In this document: positions 12,231 through 47,925 of the stretch, piece by piece
How positions within the stretch are numbered: the stretch's first letter is position 1
Layout: every line of letters begins with the position of its first letter
Assembly (NCBI RefSeq): GCF_035594125.1
Contig: NC_087178.1
Span: 8,927,501-8,991,500, forward strand
DNA: 64,000 nt
Direction: 5' to 3'
From: Scylla paramamosain
Taxonomy: Eukaryota > Arthropoda > Malacostraca > Decapoda > Portunidae
Program-made: the position numbers and the translations under genes
The notes under the pieces: generated by a model
Seen by the model: only the letters and a program-made list of their open reading frames with translations
The model's database searches: none
What the model was told of the DNA's origin: nothing

Positions 12231-12390
12231 GATGCCTCTGACGGGCGAGCTCTGGGCGACAGGAGGCCTGAGGGAGTGACTGAGCGGCAGCACTGGAGTG
12301 ACGTCGAAGGGAGAGCGAGAGACGTCTTTCGCTTCCCAGCTTTTGAGGGGAACTGATGGTCGATTGCGGTGACGCGCTTATGGTCTGCCC

Positions 12391-12397
12391 TTATATA
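12391..12397 (-). promoter_or_regulatory. TATA box of the MIH-like paralogue
   Basis: Minus-strand TATATAA about 160 bp upstream of the start codon at 12230, preceded by a GACGTGG half-CRE-like sequence. The spacing resembles the MIH promoter, and function is inferred. Confidence 0.55.
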
Positions 12398-12660
12398 CCT
12401 GCCACGTCCTAATGATTGTGCTTCTCATCTTATTTGTACAAGTGGAAAAATATGTTTGAGACGCCAAAACAAACATAAGAAATACTGATTGCTAATAATA
12501 CCAAGGGGGCAGTCACAGCCTGCCCTCTAAAGACAACTCTCTTCCTCCTCTTTTCTTCATTAATTTCTGCAACATTCGCGGTCTAAGATCTAACTTTCAA
12601 TCTGTAGAACACCACCTCTCCTCTTCTAAACCTCATCTTCTTTTCCTCACTGAAACTCAG

Positions 12661-13317
12661 GTGTTTGAGGCAACTGACAGTAGCCCCTTTTCTGTTCCCT
12701 CCTACTTTCTCTATCCTCATTTTCGATCCAAAGCTGGATGCTGCGTTTATGTGCGCAATGACTTAACCTGCTCTCGTGCCCACGCTCTTGAATCTTCCGA
12801 GTTTTACACCATCTGGCTACGAATACAGAGTCACTCTCATACTAAATTTATCTGTGCTGTATACCTCTCTCCTAACTCCTCTGACTATAAGAAATTCTTT
12901 GACTACTTAACTTCCAAAGTGGAGTACATTTTGACCCTCTTCCCTTTTGCAGAGATCTCCATTCTTGGAGACTTCAATGTTCACCACCAGCTTTGGCTTT
13001 CCTCTCCCTTCACTGACCATCCTGGTGAACTAGCCTACAACTTTGCTATACTCCATGACCTAGAGCAATTGGTGCAACACCCTACTCGTATTCCTGACCG
13101 TCATGGAGATACGCCCAACATTCTTAACCTTTTCCTGACATCTAATCCTTCTGCTTATGCTGTCACCCTTTCTTCTCCGTTGGGCTCCTCCGATCACAAT
13201 CTCATATCCTTATCTTGTCCTATCACTCCAATCCCTCCTCAGGATCCCCCTAAGCGAAGGTGCCTCTGGCGTTTTGCCTCTGCTAGTTGGGGGGGACCTG
13301 AAGAGGTATTTTGCTGA
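12661..13317 (+). pseudogene. LINE copy 1 endonuclease domain (AP-endonuclease-like)
   Basis: It encodes the apurinic endonuclease-like domain that nicks target DNA for target-primed reverse transcription. Visible blocks are [35 protein letters not shown] (the catalytic GDFN motif), and [10 protein letters not shown] (the catalytic SDH motif). The frame is lost at the G-run near 13291, so it is not continuous with the reverse transcriptase. The G-run could be a sequencing error. Confidence 0.85.
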
Positions 13318-14551
13318 TTTTCCTTGGAATGACTACTGCTTCCGTGTCAGAGACCCGTCTTTGTGTGCTGAGCGCATAACAGAGGTGATAGTGTCTGGCA
13401 TGGAGGAGTACATTTCTCACTCTTTTTCTCGTCCTAAACCTTCTAAACCTTGGTTTAACACAGCTTGTTCTCGTGCTGTACATGATAGAGAGGTGGCCCA
13501 CAAAAGGTACTTAAGCCTTCCATCACCAGAATCTCATGCACTTTATATTTCTGCCCGGAACCATGCCAAGTCTGTTCTCCAACTAGCCAAAAACTCCTTC
13601 ATTAACAGAAAATGTCAAAACCTTTCAAGATCTAACTCCCCTCGTGACTTCTGGCATCTAGCCAAAAATATTTCCAATAACTTTGCTTCTTCTTCTTTCC
13701 CTCCTCTACTTCAACCAGATGGCACCACTGCTATCACATCTATTTCTAAAGCTGAACTCTTTGCTCAAACCTTTGCTGAAAACTCTACCTTGGACGATTC
13801 TGGGCTTGTTCCTCCCTCTCCTCCACCCTCTGACTACTTCATGCCACGTATTAAAATTCTTCGCAGTGATGTTTTCCATACCCTCGCTGGCCTAAACCCT
13901 CGGAAGGCTTATGGACCTGATGGGGTCCCTCCTATTGTTCTCCGAATCTGTGCCTCCGTGCTTGCACCTTGCCTAGTCAAACTCTTTCAGCTCTGTCTGT
14001 CAACATCTACCTTTCCTTCTTGTTGGAAGTTTGCCTACATTCAACCTGTTTCTAAAAAGGGTGACCGTTCTAATCCCTCAAACTACCGTCCTATTGCTTT
14101 AATTTCCTGCCTATCTAAAGTTTTTGAATCTATCCTCAACAGGAAGATTCTTAAACATCTATCACTTCACAACCTTCTATTTGATCGCCAGTACGGGTTC
14201 CGTCAAGGCCGCTCTACTGGTGATCTTCTGGCTTTCCTTACTGAGTCTTGGTCATCCTCTTTTAGAGATTTTGGTGAAACTTTTGCTGTTGCCTTGGACA
14301 TATCAAAAGCTTTTGATAGAGTCTGGCACAAAGCTTTGATTTCCAAACTACCCTCCTACGGCTTCTATTCTTGTCTCTGTAACTTCATCTCGAGTTTCCT
14401 TTCTGACCGTTCTATTTCTGCTGTGGTAGACGGTCACTGTTCTTCTAAATCTATTAACAGTAGGGTTCCTCAGGGTTCTGTCCTGTCACCCACTCTCTTC
14501 TTATTATTCATGAATGATATTCTAAACCAAACTTCTTGTCCTATCCACTGA
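13298..14551 (+). pseudogene. LINE copy 1 reverse transcriptase domain
   Basis: The polymerase fingers and palm are well preserved over about 410 residues: KAYGPDGVPPIVL, CWKFAYIQPVSKKGDRSNP, NYRPIALISCLSK, QYGFRQGRSTGDLL, ALDISKAFDRVWH (first catalytic Asp) and SRVPQGSVLSPTLF. It stops at CPIH immediately before where YADD should be, because TTCCTATG is missing relative to copy 2. The second catalytic Asp pair is therefore out of frame and the enzyme cannot be functional. Confidence 0.88.
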
Positions 14552-15656
14552 TGATACCACCCTGCACTTTTCCACATCTTTTCATAGACGTTCAACACTT
14601 CAGGAAGTAAACATTTCACGCAGGGAAGCCACAGAACGCCTGATTTCTGATCTTTCTAAAATTTCTGATGGGGGCAGAGCAAGCTTGGTATTGTTCAGTG
14701 CCTCAAAAACTCAATTCCTCCATCTATCAACTAGACACAACCTTCCAGACAACTATCCCCTCTTCTTCAATGACACTCAACTGTCCCCCTCTTCTACACT
14801 GAACATCCTCGGTCTGTCCTTTACTTATAATCTGAACTGGAAACTTCACATCTCATCTCTAGCTAAAACAGCTTCTATGAAGTTAGGTGTTCTGAGACGT
14901 CTCCGCCAGTTTTTCTCACCCCCCCAGCTGCTAACTCTGTACAAGGGCCTTATCCGTCCATGTATGGAATATTCTTCACATGTCTGGGGGGGGGTTCCAC
15001 TCATACTGCTCTTCTAGACAGGGTGGAATCAAAAGCTTTTCGTCTCATCAACTCCTCTCCTCTAACTCTAAGCCTCTCTCTCACCGCCGCAATGTTGCAT
15101 ATCTAGCTGTCTTCTACCGCTATTTTCATGCTAACTGCTCTTCTGATCTTGCTAACTGCATGCCTCTTTCCACGGCCTCGCTGCACAAGACTTTCTTCTT
15201 TCTCTCACCCCTATTCTGTCCACCTCTCTAACGCAAGAGTTAACCAGTATTCTCAGTCATTCATCCCTTTCTTTGGTAAACTCTGGAACTCCCTGCCTGC
15301 TTCTGTATTTCCACCTTCCTATGACTTGAATTCCTTCAAGAGGGAGGTTTCAAGACACTTATTCATCAATTTTTGACCACTGCTTTGACCCTTTTAAGGG
15401 ACTGGCATTTCAGTGGGCATATTTTTTTATTGGATTTTTGTTGCCCTTGGCCAGTGTCCTTCCTACATTAAAAAAAAAAAAAATAATAATGGAGAAGGCA
15501 TCCGCAAGAAAATACACGTATAGATTTATTGATGTATAAGTCATTGTCCAGAAAACTTATTCACTGCTTAGTATTTTTTTTTTCACTGCGTTATGCAACA
15601 ATATATAAAGCTGAAAGCACTCTAGTCTTTACGGGGACTTACAGTAAAGAAAAAAA

Positions 15657-15976
15657 GGATCACCTGAAGATCCGCCACCCCACAGGGATCACCTGAAGAT
15701 CCGCCACCCCAGATTGTCTCACCTGACAATCTGACAATCTCCGCCACCCCAGACTCTCTCACTTAGTTAGGTTAGGTTAGGTTAGGTTAGCCTAACCTAA
15801 CCTAACCTAACCTAACAACATGAACGCATTAAAAAACTGAGTGGATATAAAAAATGCAGAAAAAAGTTTACTTCATTAAAAGTATGGGATCACCTGAAGA
15901 TCCGCCACCCCAGATTGTCTCACCTGAAGATCTGCCACCCCGAGTGCGGCTGGGGTGGCGGATCTTCAGGTGATCC
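15657..15976. mobile_element. 320-bp non-autonomous element: 25-bp TIRs, 8-bp target duplication, internal TTAGG palindrome
   Basis: Seen: a 25-nt sequence beginning GGATCACCTGAAGATCC starts at 15657 and occurs exactly inverted at 15952-15976. Both ends are flanked by the same 8 bp, GAAAAAAA, at 15649-15656 and 15977-15984. Further direct copies of the terminal sequence lie at 15686-15710 and 15887-15911, with degenerate partial copies at about 15720-15750 and 15921-15940. In the middle, five TTAGG-type units are followed head-to-head by five CCTAA units (15766-15816). There is no coding capacity. Inference: a MITE-like insertion. An 8-bp duplication would fit hAT-type transposition, but the duplicated bases are A-rich and could be partly fortuitous. 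Confidence 0.75.
15766..15816. repeat. Palindromic TTAGG/CCTAA telomere-type repeat
   Basis: The arms 15766-15790 (TTAGG orientation) and 15792-15816 (CCTAA orientation) are perfect 25-nt inverted repeats around one C. TTAGG is the arthropod telomere unit. Because it lies inside a bounded element, it is probably part of that element and not a chromosome-end fusion scar. Confidence 0.9.
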
Positions 15977-15984
15977 GAAAAAAA

Positions 15985-16355
15985 GATAGAGAATAATTTT
16001 CTATTGTCTATTTAGTATTGTGATTCGAAGTGAGTGCGGACGATATTAAATATCTTAGTGGCTTGTGATTAAGGAAAGATGCACAAAAAAAAAAAAAAAA
16101 ACAATGAAAGGTATAAAGGGAGAGATGAATGCCACTCATTAGGAAGGCGGTGAATAAGTGGGACCTAAGTTTATCTGGTATTTGGTGAATGGAGATGTAA
16201 CACTTTTCTCAGAGTAAAGCAGTCCCTTAACCTAAAATCACGGAAGAGGTGGTTTTCATCATGAGGAAGCAGGAAATTTTCTGACAAGAATGAATCGATG
16301 TACACAACCGTCGAGAGGCGAGCGTGAGGCGGAGCGTTGGCAGAACAGCGGCAAG
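15985..16355. other. AT-rich non-coding spacer
   Basis: Between the small TIR element and the minisatellite. No gene, RNA or repeat family recognised apart from a poly-A run near 16084. Confidence 0.5.
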
Positions 16356-16359
16356 GAAG

Positions 16360-17830
16360 CTAAGGAATAGTTTAAGAAAAACTGCGATGGTCTGGAATGG
16401 TCTGAAAGAGGCTGCGATGGTCTGGGATGATCTGAGAGAGGCTGCGATGGTCTGGGATGGTCTGAGAGAGGCTGGGTTGGTTTGGGATAGTCTGAGAACG
16501 CATGGGATGGTCTGAGAGAGGCTGGGATGGCCTGGGATAGTCTGAGAGAGGTTGGGATGGTCTGGGATGGTCTGAGAGAGGTTGGGATGGTCTGGGATGG
16601 TCTGAGAGAAACTGGAATGGTCTGGGATAGTCTGAGAGAGGCTGGGATGGCCTGGGATAGTCTGAGAGACTGGGATGGTCTGAGAAAGACTGGGATGGTT
16701 TGGGATGGTCTGAGTGAGGCTGGGATGGTCTGAGAAAAGCTGGAATGGTTTAGGATGGTCTGGGATAGTCTGAGAGAGACTGTGATGGTCTGGGATGGTC
16801 TGAGAGGTTGGAATGGTTTGGGATGGTTTGAGAGACTGGGATGGTCTGGGATGGTCTGAGAGAGGTTGGGACGGTCTGAGAAGGGATGGGATGGTTTGAG
16901 ATGGTCTGAGAGAGCTTGTGATGGTTTTGGATAGTCTGAGAGAGATTTGGATGATTTGGAATGGTCTGAGAGAGGCTGGAAGGGTTCTGGATGGAGTGAA
17001 AGATGCAGGAAAGGTCTGGGATGACCTGAGAGACTGGGATTGTTTTGGATAGTCTGAGAGAGACTGAGATGATCTAGGATGGTCTGAGAGAGGCTGGAAT
17101 GGTTTGGGATGGTCTGAGAAAAGCTGGAATGGCTTGGGATGGTCTGAGAGAGGCTGGGATGGTCTGAAAGAGGCTGAGTTGGTCTGGGAGAGGTTGAAAT
17201 GGTTTGGAATGGTCTGAGTGAGGCTGGGATGGTCTGAAAAAGCTGAGATGGTCTGGGATGGTCTGAGAGAGGCTGAGATGGTTTCTGATGGTCTGAGAGA
17301 GTTTGGGATGATCTTGAGCGGCTGGGATGGTCTGGAGAGGCTGGGATGATCTTGAGAGGCTGAGATGGTCTAGAGAGGATGGGATAGCTTGGGATGATCT
17401 GAGAGGCTGTAATGGTTTGTGATGGTCTGAGTGAAGCTGGGATGGCCTGAGATGGTCTGAGAGAGGCTGGGATGATCTGGGATAGTCTGAGAGGCTAGGA
17501 TGGTCTGAGAGAAGCTGGAATGATCTGGGATGGTCTGAGAGAGGCTAGGATGATCTGGAATAGTCTGAGAGACTGGGTTGGTCTGAGAGGGGGTGGGATG
17601 GTTTGGGATGTTCTGATTGAGACTGAGATGGTCTGAGAGAAGCTGAGATGGTCTGGAATGGTCTGAGAGAGGCTGAAATGGTTTCTGATGGGATGATCTT
17701 GAACAGCTGAAATGGTCTGTAGAGGCTGAGATGGTTTGGGATGATCTGAGAGGCTGAGATGGCTTATGATGGTCTGAGAGAGACTGGAATGATCTTGAGA
17801 GAGGTTAGGATGGTGTGAGAGACACTGGAA
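16360..17830. repeat. ~1.5-kb minisatellite, 10-bp monomers in ~30-bp higher-order units
   Basis: The tract is built from three related decamers, GTCTGGGATG, GTCTGAGAGA and GGCTGGGATG, often in that order as a 30-bp unit. Later units vary (20-bp versions, single-base changes). Because 30 is a multiple of three, the first part keeps open frames whose translation repeats MVWDGLREAG-like decapeptides (16324-16733). The opposite strand does the same at 17495-17965. No start context, splice sites or homologous protein support a gene. Confidence 0.93.
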
Positions 17831-18009
17831 AAGGTTAGGAATGTCTAGAAGAGTCTCTGTAGTGACTCTTAAGGGATAAGAATCCTCCTGACAATAGTAG
17901 CAGTCAGTCATGGGTCTCTGAAGAGATAAGAATTCTTCTGACGAAGGTACCATGCAGTCAGTCACGGCTCTCTTTGATAAAGACTTTTGACTTCACTTTG
18001 GGCTTTTAA

Positions 18010-18078
18010 GTTTTTTTTTTTTTTTGTGGGGTTAAATTTTTACTGCCCTTGACCAGTGGCCCTCTTACACAGAAAAAA
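18010..18078 (+). mobile_element. 3' tail fragment of the jockey-like LINE
   Basis: The sequence TTACTGCCCTTGACCAGTGG and the following poly-A/(AAAT)n resemble the last about 60 bp of LINE copies 1-3 (TTGTTGCCCTTGGCCAGTGT, then poly-A). It is a severely 5'-truncated insertion. Confidence 0.6.
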
Positions 18079-18162
18079 AAAAAATAAATAAATAAAATAA
18101 ATAAATAAATAAACAAAATCAAATAAATAAATAAATTAATTAATTAATCAATTAATAAAAAA

Positions 18163-20150
<1,988 letters not shown>

Positions 20151-20160
20151 TCTGACGCAG

Positions 20161-20293
20161 GCCCCCATGGAGGCTCAGACCCAGGAGATTACTGAGATCA
20201 CCCACATCAGAACACTGGAGATCAAGCTGGAGATGGAACTGTTTACAAAAGTGAGCCAACAGCTGGCCATGACCAAGGAGAAACTGTCAGATA
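20161..20293 (+). pseudogene. Exon-like coiled-coil fragment (origin unknown)
   Basis: Seen: a good 3' splice-site-like sequence (TCTCCATTGTTCTGACGCAG) ends at 20160. The open frame that follows begins APMEAQTQEITEITH and is rich in Glu, Leu, Lys and Gln, with heptad-like spacing for about 44 residues. It runs straight into a truncated LINE at about 20297. The composition and codon pattern differ from the AT-rich surroundings. It may be an exon of an unrecognised gene or a captured fragment. I cannot name the protein. Confidence 0.25.
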
Positions 20294-20296
20294 CTC

Positions 20297-20500
20297 TGGA
20301 ACTCTGGAACTCCCTGCTTGCTTCTGTATTTCCACCTTCCAATGACTTGGATTCTTTCAAGATTGAGGTTTCAAGACACTTATCCTTCATTTCTTTACTA
20401 CCGCTTCGGACCCTAATCGGGGACCAGTATCTCAATGGGCTTTTTTTTTTTAATTGTATTTTTGTTGCCCTTGGCCAGTGTCCCTCCTTAAAAAAAATAA
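20297..20500 (+). mobile_element. 5'-truncated 3' fragment of the jockey-like LINE
   Basis: About 200 bp matching the C-terminal codons and 3' UTR of LINE copy 1 (GAACTCCCTGC, TTTCAAGACACTTATCC, TTGTTGCCCTTGGCCAGTGT). It ends in A-rich (AAAT)n. Confidence 0.85.
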
Positions 20501-20540
20501 ATAAATAAATAAAATAAAATAAAATAAATAAATAAATAAA

Positions 20541-21043
20541 AGTACTCTCCTACATAGTCTCCCTGGGATGCAGCCAATGCAGCCCACAGAGTGCAGGGAA
20601 AAGCCATTGTACACACATGACACAAAATGCACATACATACATACAAAAAATGTATACATTAGCAAAGAAGACTGTTACAACTACACTCACTAGCTATATA
20701 TAAATATATACCCTGTAAATGTAAATCTTAACCATACACTGTATACCAAATGTAACCATACAAGATTTTGATATACAAAGTCAAGTTTATATTAATTTGC
20801 AATGAATGAAAAAATTTTAAGCTGCATGCTGGTACTTTTTCAGGTAATTTAACTTAATTTAACTGTTGCAATCTTAATGATTGCAACAAAAGTTTACCTC
20901 TCAAATTCATAATGAAACTCCAGGCCTTGATCTTACCACAATAAAGGTGTGGGGGTTTTTTTACAGAAAAATATATATTATGCAAGATTCAAACATAATG
21001 CACAAAATCACATTGTCTTTACAGTGACATTATGGTACATATA
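20541..21043. other. Non-coding AT-rich sequence
   Basis: No feature supported in this stretch. Confidence 0.5.
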
Positions 21044-21483
21044 CAGGGTGTCCCAGGAGAAAAGGAATGCATTCTCAGAAATGAAAGAGCAAGTCATTCA
21101 AAGTCATAAAATGCTTTTTAATGCCATGGTTTAGATGTTACAGGATGAACGCACATCAGTAGCAGGTGGCTACACATGTGCCATCCCCACAATGTCCAGT
21201 TGGTTGACATTGCCATATGACAATTATGTTTTAACTATTACTTGCTGCAACGAAACACTTTTTTTTAAATTAAATTATGCCTTTATTTATGAAAATCTTG
21301 GTGTGTAATAAAGTTACATCCTCATGATACTCACATACATCACTGCTGCCCTCTCTTTTCCCTCTTCCCCTTGTCAATTCTTAGTGCACTGGCATTAAAA
21401 ACATTTGACCATAGAACATTCCTAACTTAGAATCTCAAATTCTCAAATCTGAGAATAAGTGACTTTCCTCCTGAGACACCTTG
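21044..21483. mobile_element. Mariner-type MITE (~440 bp), no coding capacity
   Basis: Left end CAGGGTGTCCCAGGAG at 21044 matches, inverted, the right end CTCCTGAGACACCTTG finishing at 21483. Similarity continues imperfectly inwards for about 40 bp. Both ends are flanked by TA (21042-21043 and 21484-21485), the target preference of Tc1/mariner elements. No open frame encodes a transposase, so it is non-autonomous. Confidence 0.6.
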
Positions 21484-21485
21484 TA

Positions 21486-25353
<3,868 letters not shown>

Positions 25354-25426
<73 letters not shown>
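25354..25426. repeat. (AT)n microsatellite
   Basis: Uninterrupted AT array of about 70 bp. Confidence 0.96.
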
Positions 25427-25433
<7 letters not shown>

Positions 25434-27115
25434 GGGAGGTAGAGAACAAGCATTCATGCTGTCATTGTAAGCATTTATAAAATATACAAGTTTGACTGAG
25501 GAGTTATCAAAATTATTACTAAGCATGGTGCTAAAAGAGGCAATCCTTGTTGAGCTTACCCAAGCCTCCAATTCAGTTGTACTGTGTATTGTTACGGTAC
25601 ATGGAATTAATAAGAATGCCTTACTAAAGTGAACCAATGGTGGAAAAATAGAAGAAAGCGTAAAATGCTTGTACCAATTAACTGTTACAACAAAGAAGTT
25701 TAGCACAATGAGAAAATAATCAATACCATGTATTGCTACAGGACGAGTCATATGGTTCTACACTGTAACTGCCAATCAGTCATAAAAGGATACCTGCAAA
25801 ACATATAAGGACAAATGTGGCCAAACTAAACCCATATAATGGTAAGAACTGGTGCTGAATGGTTGGTTGGAATAATGCATCTCAATATCCTAGAACTAAA
25901 TCTATCAATTTTCACACCAGCTGTCACCTTGCATCCTCACACGACAGAAACACAGCCAGCTCTAAGAAGCATATCAAGTTCACTTGTGAATTAAAATCAC
26001 CACATGGAGAATAAGAAAATGGACATGGAGTGGGTCCACCCTAGTACCATCCTCTGATGTAATAAAGATGAAGAACAGAGAAAGCATATGACATGGTTGA
26101 GAATCATAATCCCCTACAACAGAAAACTAAACATTTTAGTCCTATTTCTGTGCATGTAGCAGAGTGGGATTCCACACATTTATCATGTGTGGAATCCCAC
26201 TCTGCTACATGCTACATCATTTAAAAATTATGAACACAAATATTAGTCTGAAGTTAGTTTGGCATGAGATTTTGAATGTCTTCCACTAGAACTTAATGTA
26301 GGTTCAATGGACAAACAAGAACAAGGTACACACTCAGGCCAAGTTCATACCTACAGTTTGCTGTAGTAGTCTGTCCAGTACACTATATTGAGTAAAAATA
26401 AATAAATAAATTGATAAAAAAAAATAAATAAATAATAAAAAATAAATAATAAATAAAATAAATAAAAATAAATAAATAAATAAAAATTAACACAATCAAT
26501 ATGTATTGGAGAAAAGAAAATAAGGAATCACATGTAAATAAGCAAGTAACCTTCCAAAATGATGATGACAACTTTATACCAGTGAAATTCTGCTTCAGCA
26601 CTTATGTCATCTAATACTTAGCTTCCATTACTGACTTATTTTGTAAATATAAAATTGAATAAGACATTTGGTAAAGTTCACTATCACCAGACCTCCATGC
26701 TTTCCTAACAGAATTCTGTAAGTAAAAAAAAGAAAAGAAGATATATAAGGACACATATTTTGTATTTTGACAACTAAAGTGAGGCAAAGTACAACTGAAA
26801 TGGAGTCTTGGATGTATGGTAATTTCCAACTACTGACCGACCTTGCTTTGTTCAGCAAATACCTCAACATCAGAAGCAGCATCACCATTCTTCATGAACG
26901 CTCAGCAGAGAGGAGTGCTGTAGAACCACCATAATGTTAACATAATCAATATTAAGGCCCTCTACCAGCTCATGACCAGACTACATTACTCCTTGTAAGC
27001 ATTCAAGATCTCATTAATTTTTCCAGTGTACTGAAAGCATTTTTAGATGTCTTATGTAATCCCTGGAACATTTATGGTTGATTAGCACCTTAACCTTACT
27101 TTCCCTGGTTTATAA
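25427..27115. other. AT-rich non-coding sequence
   Basis: No gene supported. It holds the perfect hairpin at 26152-26212 (separate entry) and an AAAT-rich tract at 26394-26486. It lies beyond the 3' end of aph-1 and may contain its distal 3' UTR. Confidence 0.45.
26152..26212. repeat. Perfect 28-bp inverted repeat with 5-nt loop
   Basis: Arm 26152-26179 begins GCATGTAGCAGAGTGGGATT. Its exact reverse complement occupies 26185-26212, separated by TTATC. It is isolated in unique sequence. It could be a very short fold-back element, a recent inverted duplication, or an assembly artefact from a hairpin read. Confidence 0.9.
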
Positions 27116-27343
27116 AATGGGTGCTGAAAATGTTGGGACCAAGCCTCATTTTGGCCGGCAAACATGTGGTCCCTGTTTTTATTGCACCCAAATTCATATA
27201 AGCTGATATGACATGTATCAGTATCTGGCAAGTCAGGAACTGTCACTGAGTATCTGAGGAATGCTAGCTAACAGCAAGCACTATGCTTCACTGTTTTAAT
27301 GGTGTAACTGGGGTTGTACTGATTACATCTGAATGGGGGGGGG

Positions 27344-27345
<2 letters not shown>

Positions 27346-27414
<69 letters not shown>

Positions 27415-27882
27415 CTGTGGGATGTCACAACTTGAAAAACTGCTCTCATTAGACCAGAGAGCCTTCTGCCAGTCTGCCACACACCAGTTCTTGTGCTCTT
27501 TACCAAAAAGCTTATACTGCATTGTGCCAGTCAGTAGGGGTTTGCATGCTGCCACACAACTCAGTATGCCAAGGTGATGATAGAAGCAATGTTGGAAGAT
27601 GTGAATGACGATATCTTTAAGGAGTTTGGGATAGAGTTTCTTGAGATATATTGCTGTCATCCTAGGGTTTCTGTTCACAGCTAGCATGAGAAGGTGGTCA
27701 GTGAGTGGTCTTCCTTGACCTTTCAGGATGCTTTCTATATTGGGGTGTGGCATTAGGTGGCATCTCACACACGGTAGCATGCAGGTGCATGATAGTGGAC
27801 TTCCCTCTCCTTGTCCTCTCATTATTTCTTTAATCGGGACTTTCTCCTCCCAAACAGCAAGAATATGGGCTTTTTTCCACAT
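27346..27882 (-). pseudogene. Tc1-like transposase relic
   Basis: The minus-strand frame starts with a helix-turn-helix-like stretch. A GRPLT motif (as in the GRPR-type AT-hook/linker), RNPRMTA, KPLLT and HKNWCVADWQKALWSNESSFS follow. The last corresponds to the W-x-VLWSDES-x-F block holding the second catalytic Asp of Tc1 transposases, here Asn instead of Asp. The rest is replaced by a (CA)n repeat. The catalytic substitution and truncation make it inactive. Confidence 0.75.
27350..27412. repeat. (CA)n microsatellite
   Basis: CA array inside the Tc1-like element, truncating its transposase frame. Confidence 0.97.
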
Positions 27883-27949
27883 CAGTTAGTTGTGTGGGAC
27901 CCATCCTGACCTGCTGGGTTGGGTCTGGAGCAGCAACAAAGAAGGCAAA

Positions 27950-28093
<144 letters not shown>

Positions 28094-28303
28094 TGAATGG
28101 GCACATAAACCTCATCATACCATGTATAGACAGGCACTGACATGTTAGCCAGCATCCCTTAAATACTCAGTGAGGGTTCCTGACTTGCCAGATACTGATA
28201 TGTGACGTCATATCAGCTTATACGAATTTTGGCGCAATAAAAACAGGGACTGCGCATTTGCTTGACAAAATGAGGCTAGGTCCCAGTATTTTCGGCACCC
28301 ATT

Positions 28304-47765
<19,462 letters not shown>

Positions 47766-47877
47766 GCTGGCTAGAAGGGGCACGTGAGCCCTCCACCGAT
47801 CAAAACTCAGTCACAGAACTACCGCCTGACTCACTCTCAACTCCCCCAGACTCTTGTTGACAGACAGAGCTTCTCGA

Positions 47878-47925
47878 CCAATCAGCACGGAGTTGTTGTC
47901 CTGCGCACTGCATTCTGGCCAATCA
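47878..47925. promoter_or_regulatory. Two CCAATCA boxes upstream of aph-1
   Basis: CCAATCA at 47878-47884 and 47919-47925, 41 bp apart. They lie 110-160 bp upstream of the aph-1 start codon (minus-strand gene). Paired CCAAT boxes are typical NF-Y sites of TATA-less housekeeping promoters. Function inferred. Confidence 0.45.

Larger units (their letters stand above)
12502..15490 (+). mobile_element. Jockey-like non-LTR retrotransposon, copy 1 (5'-truncated, broken)
   Basis: It starts inside the 5' leader (GCAGTCACAGCCTGCCC), lacks about 170 bp of leader present in copies 2 and 3, and ends in poly-A at about 15468-15482. The endonuclease domain occupies 12661-13317 (FNVHHQLW preceded by LGD, and a GSSDHN motif). 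The reverse transcriptase runs to 14551 (NYRPIALIS, DISKAFDRVW, VPQGSVLSP), and the thumb/C-terminal region covers about 14560-15376. Three lesions break it: a G-run frameshift near 13291, an 8-nt deletion at about 14549 removing the SYA codons of the YADD box, and a G-run frameshift near 14991. Clade assignment (jockey/CR1/I group) is by motif resemblance. Confidence 0.88.

Noticed and set aside
13285..13300. LINE frameshifts at G-runs (13291 and 14991) as biological mutations
   Set aside because: Homopolymer G-runs are common base-calling errors, so these two lesions are not used as evidence of age. The 8-nt YADD deletion is not in a homopolymer and is kept.
15766..15816. Head-to-head telomere fusion scar
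   Set aside because: The palindrome sits inside a 320-bp block with its own terminal inverted repeats and target duplication, so a chromosome-fusion explanation is unnecessary.
16360..17830. CRISPR-like repeat-spacer array
   Set aside because: Eukaryotic context. The units are contiguous variable repeats without unique spacers.
16324..17965. Decapeptide-repeat proteins on both strands
   Set aside because: They arise because the minisatellite unit is 30 bp. No start context, splice signal or non-repeat domain is present.
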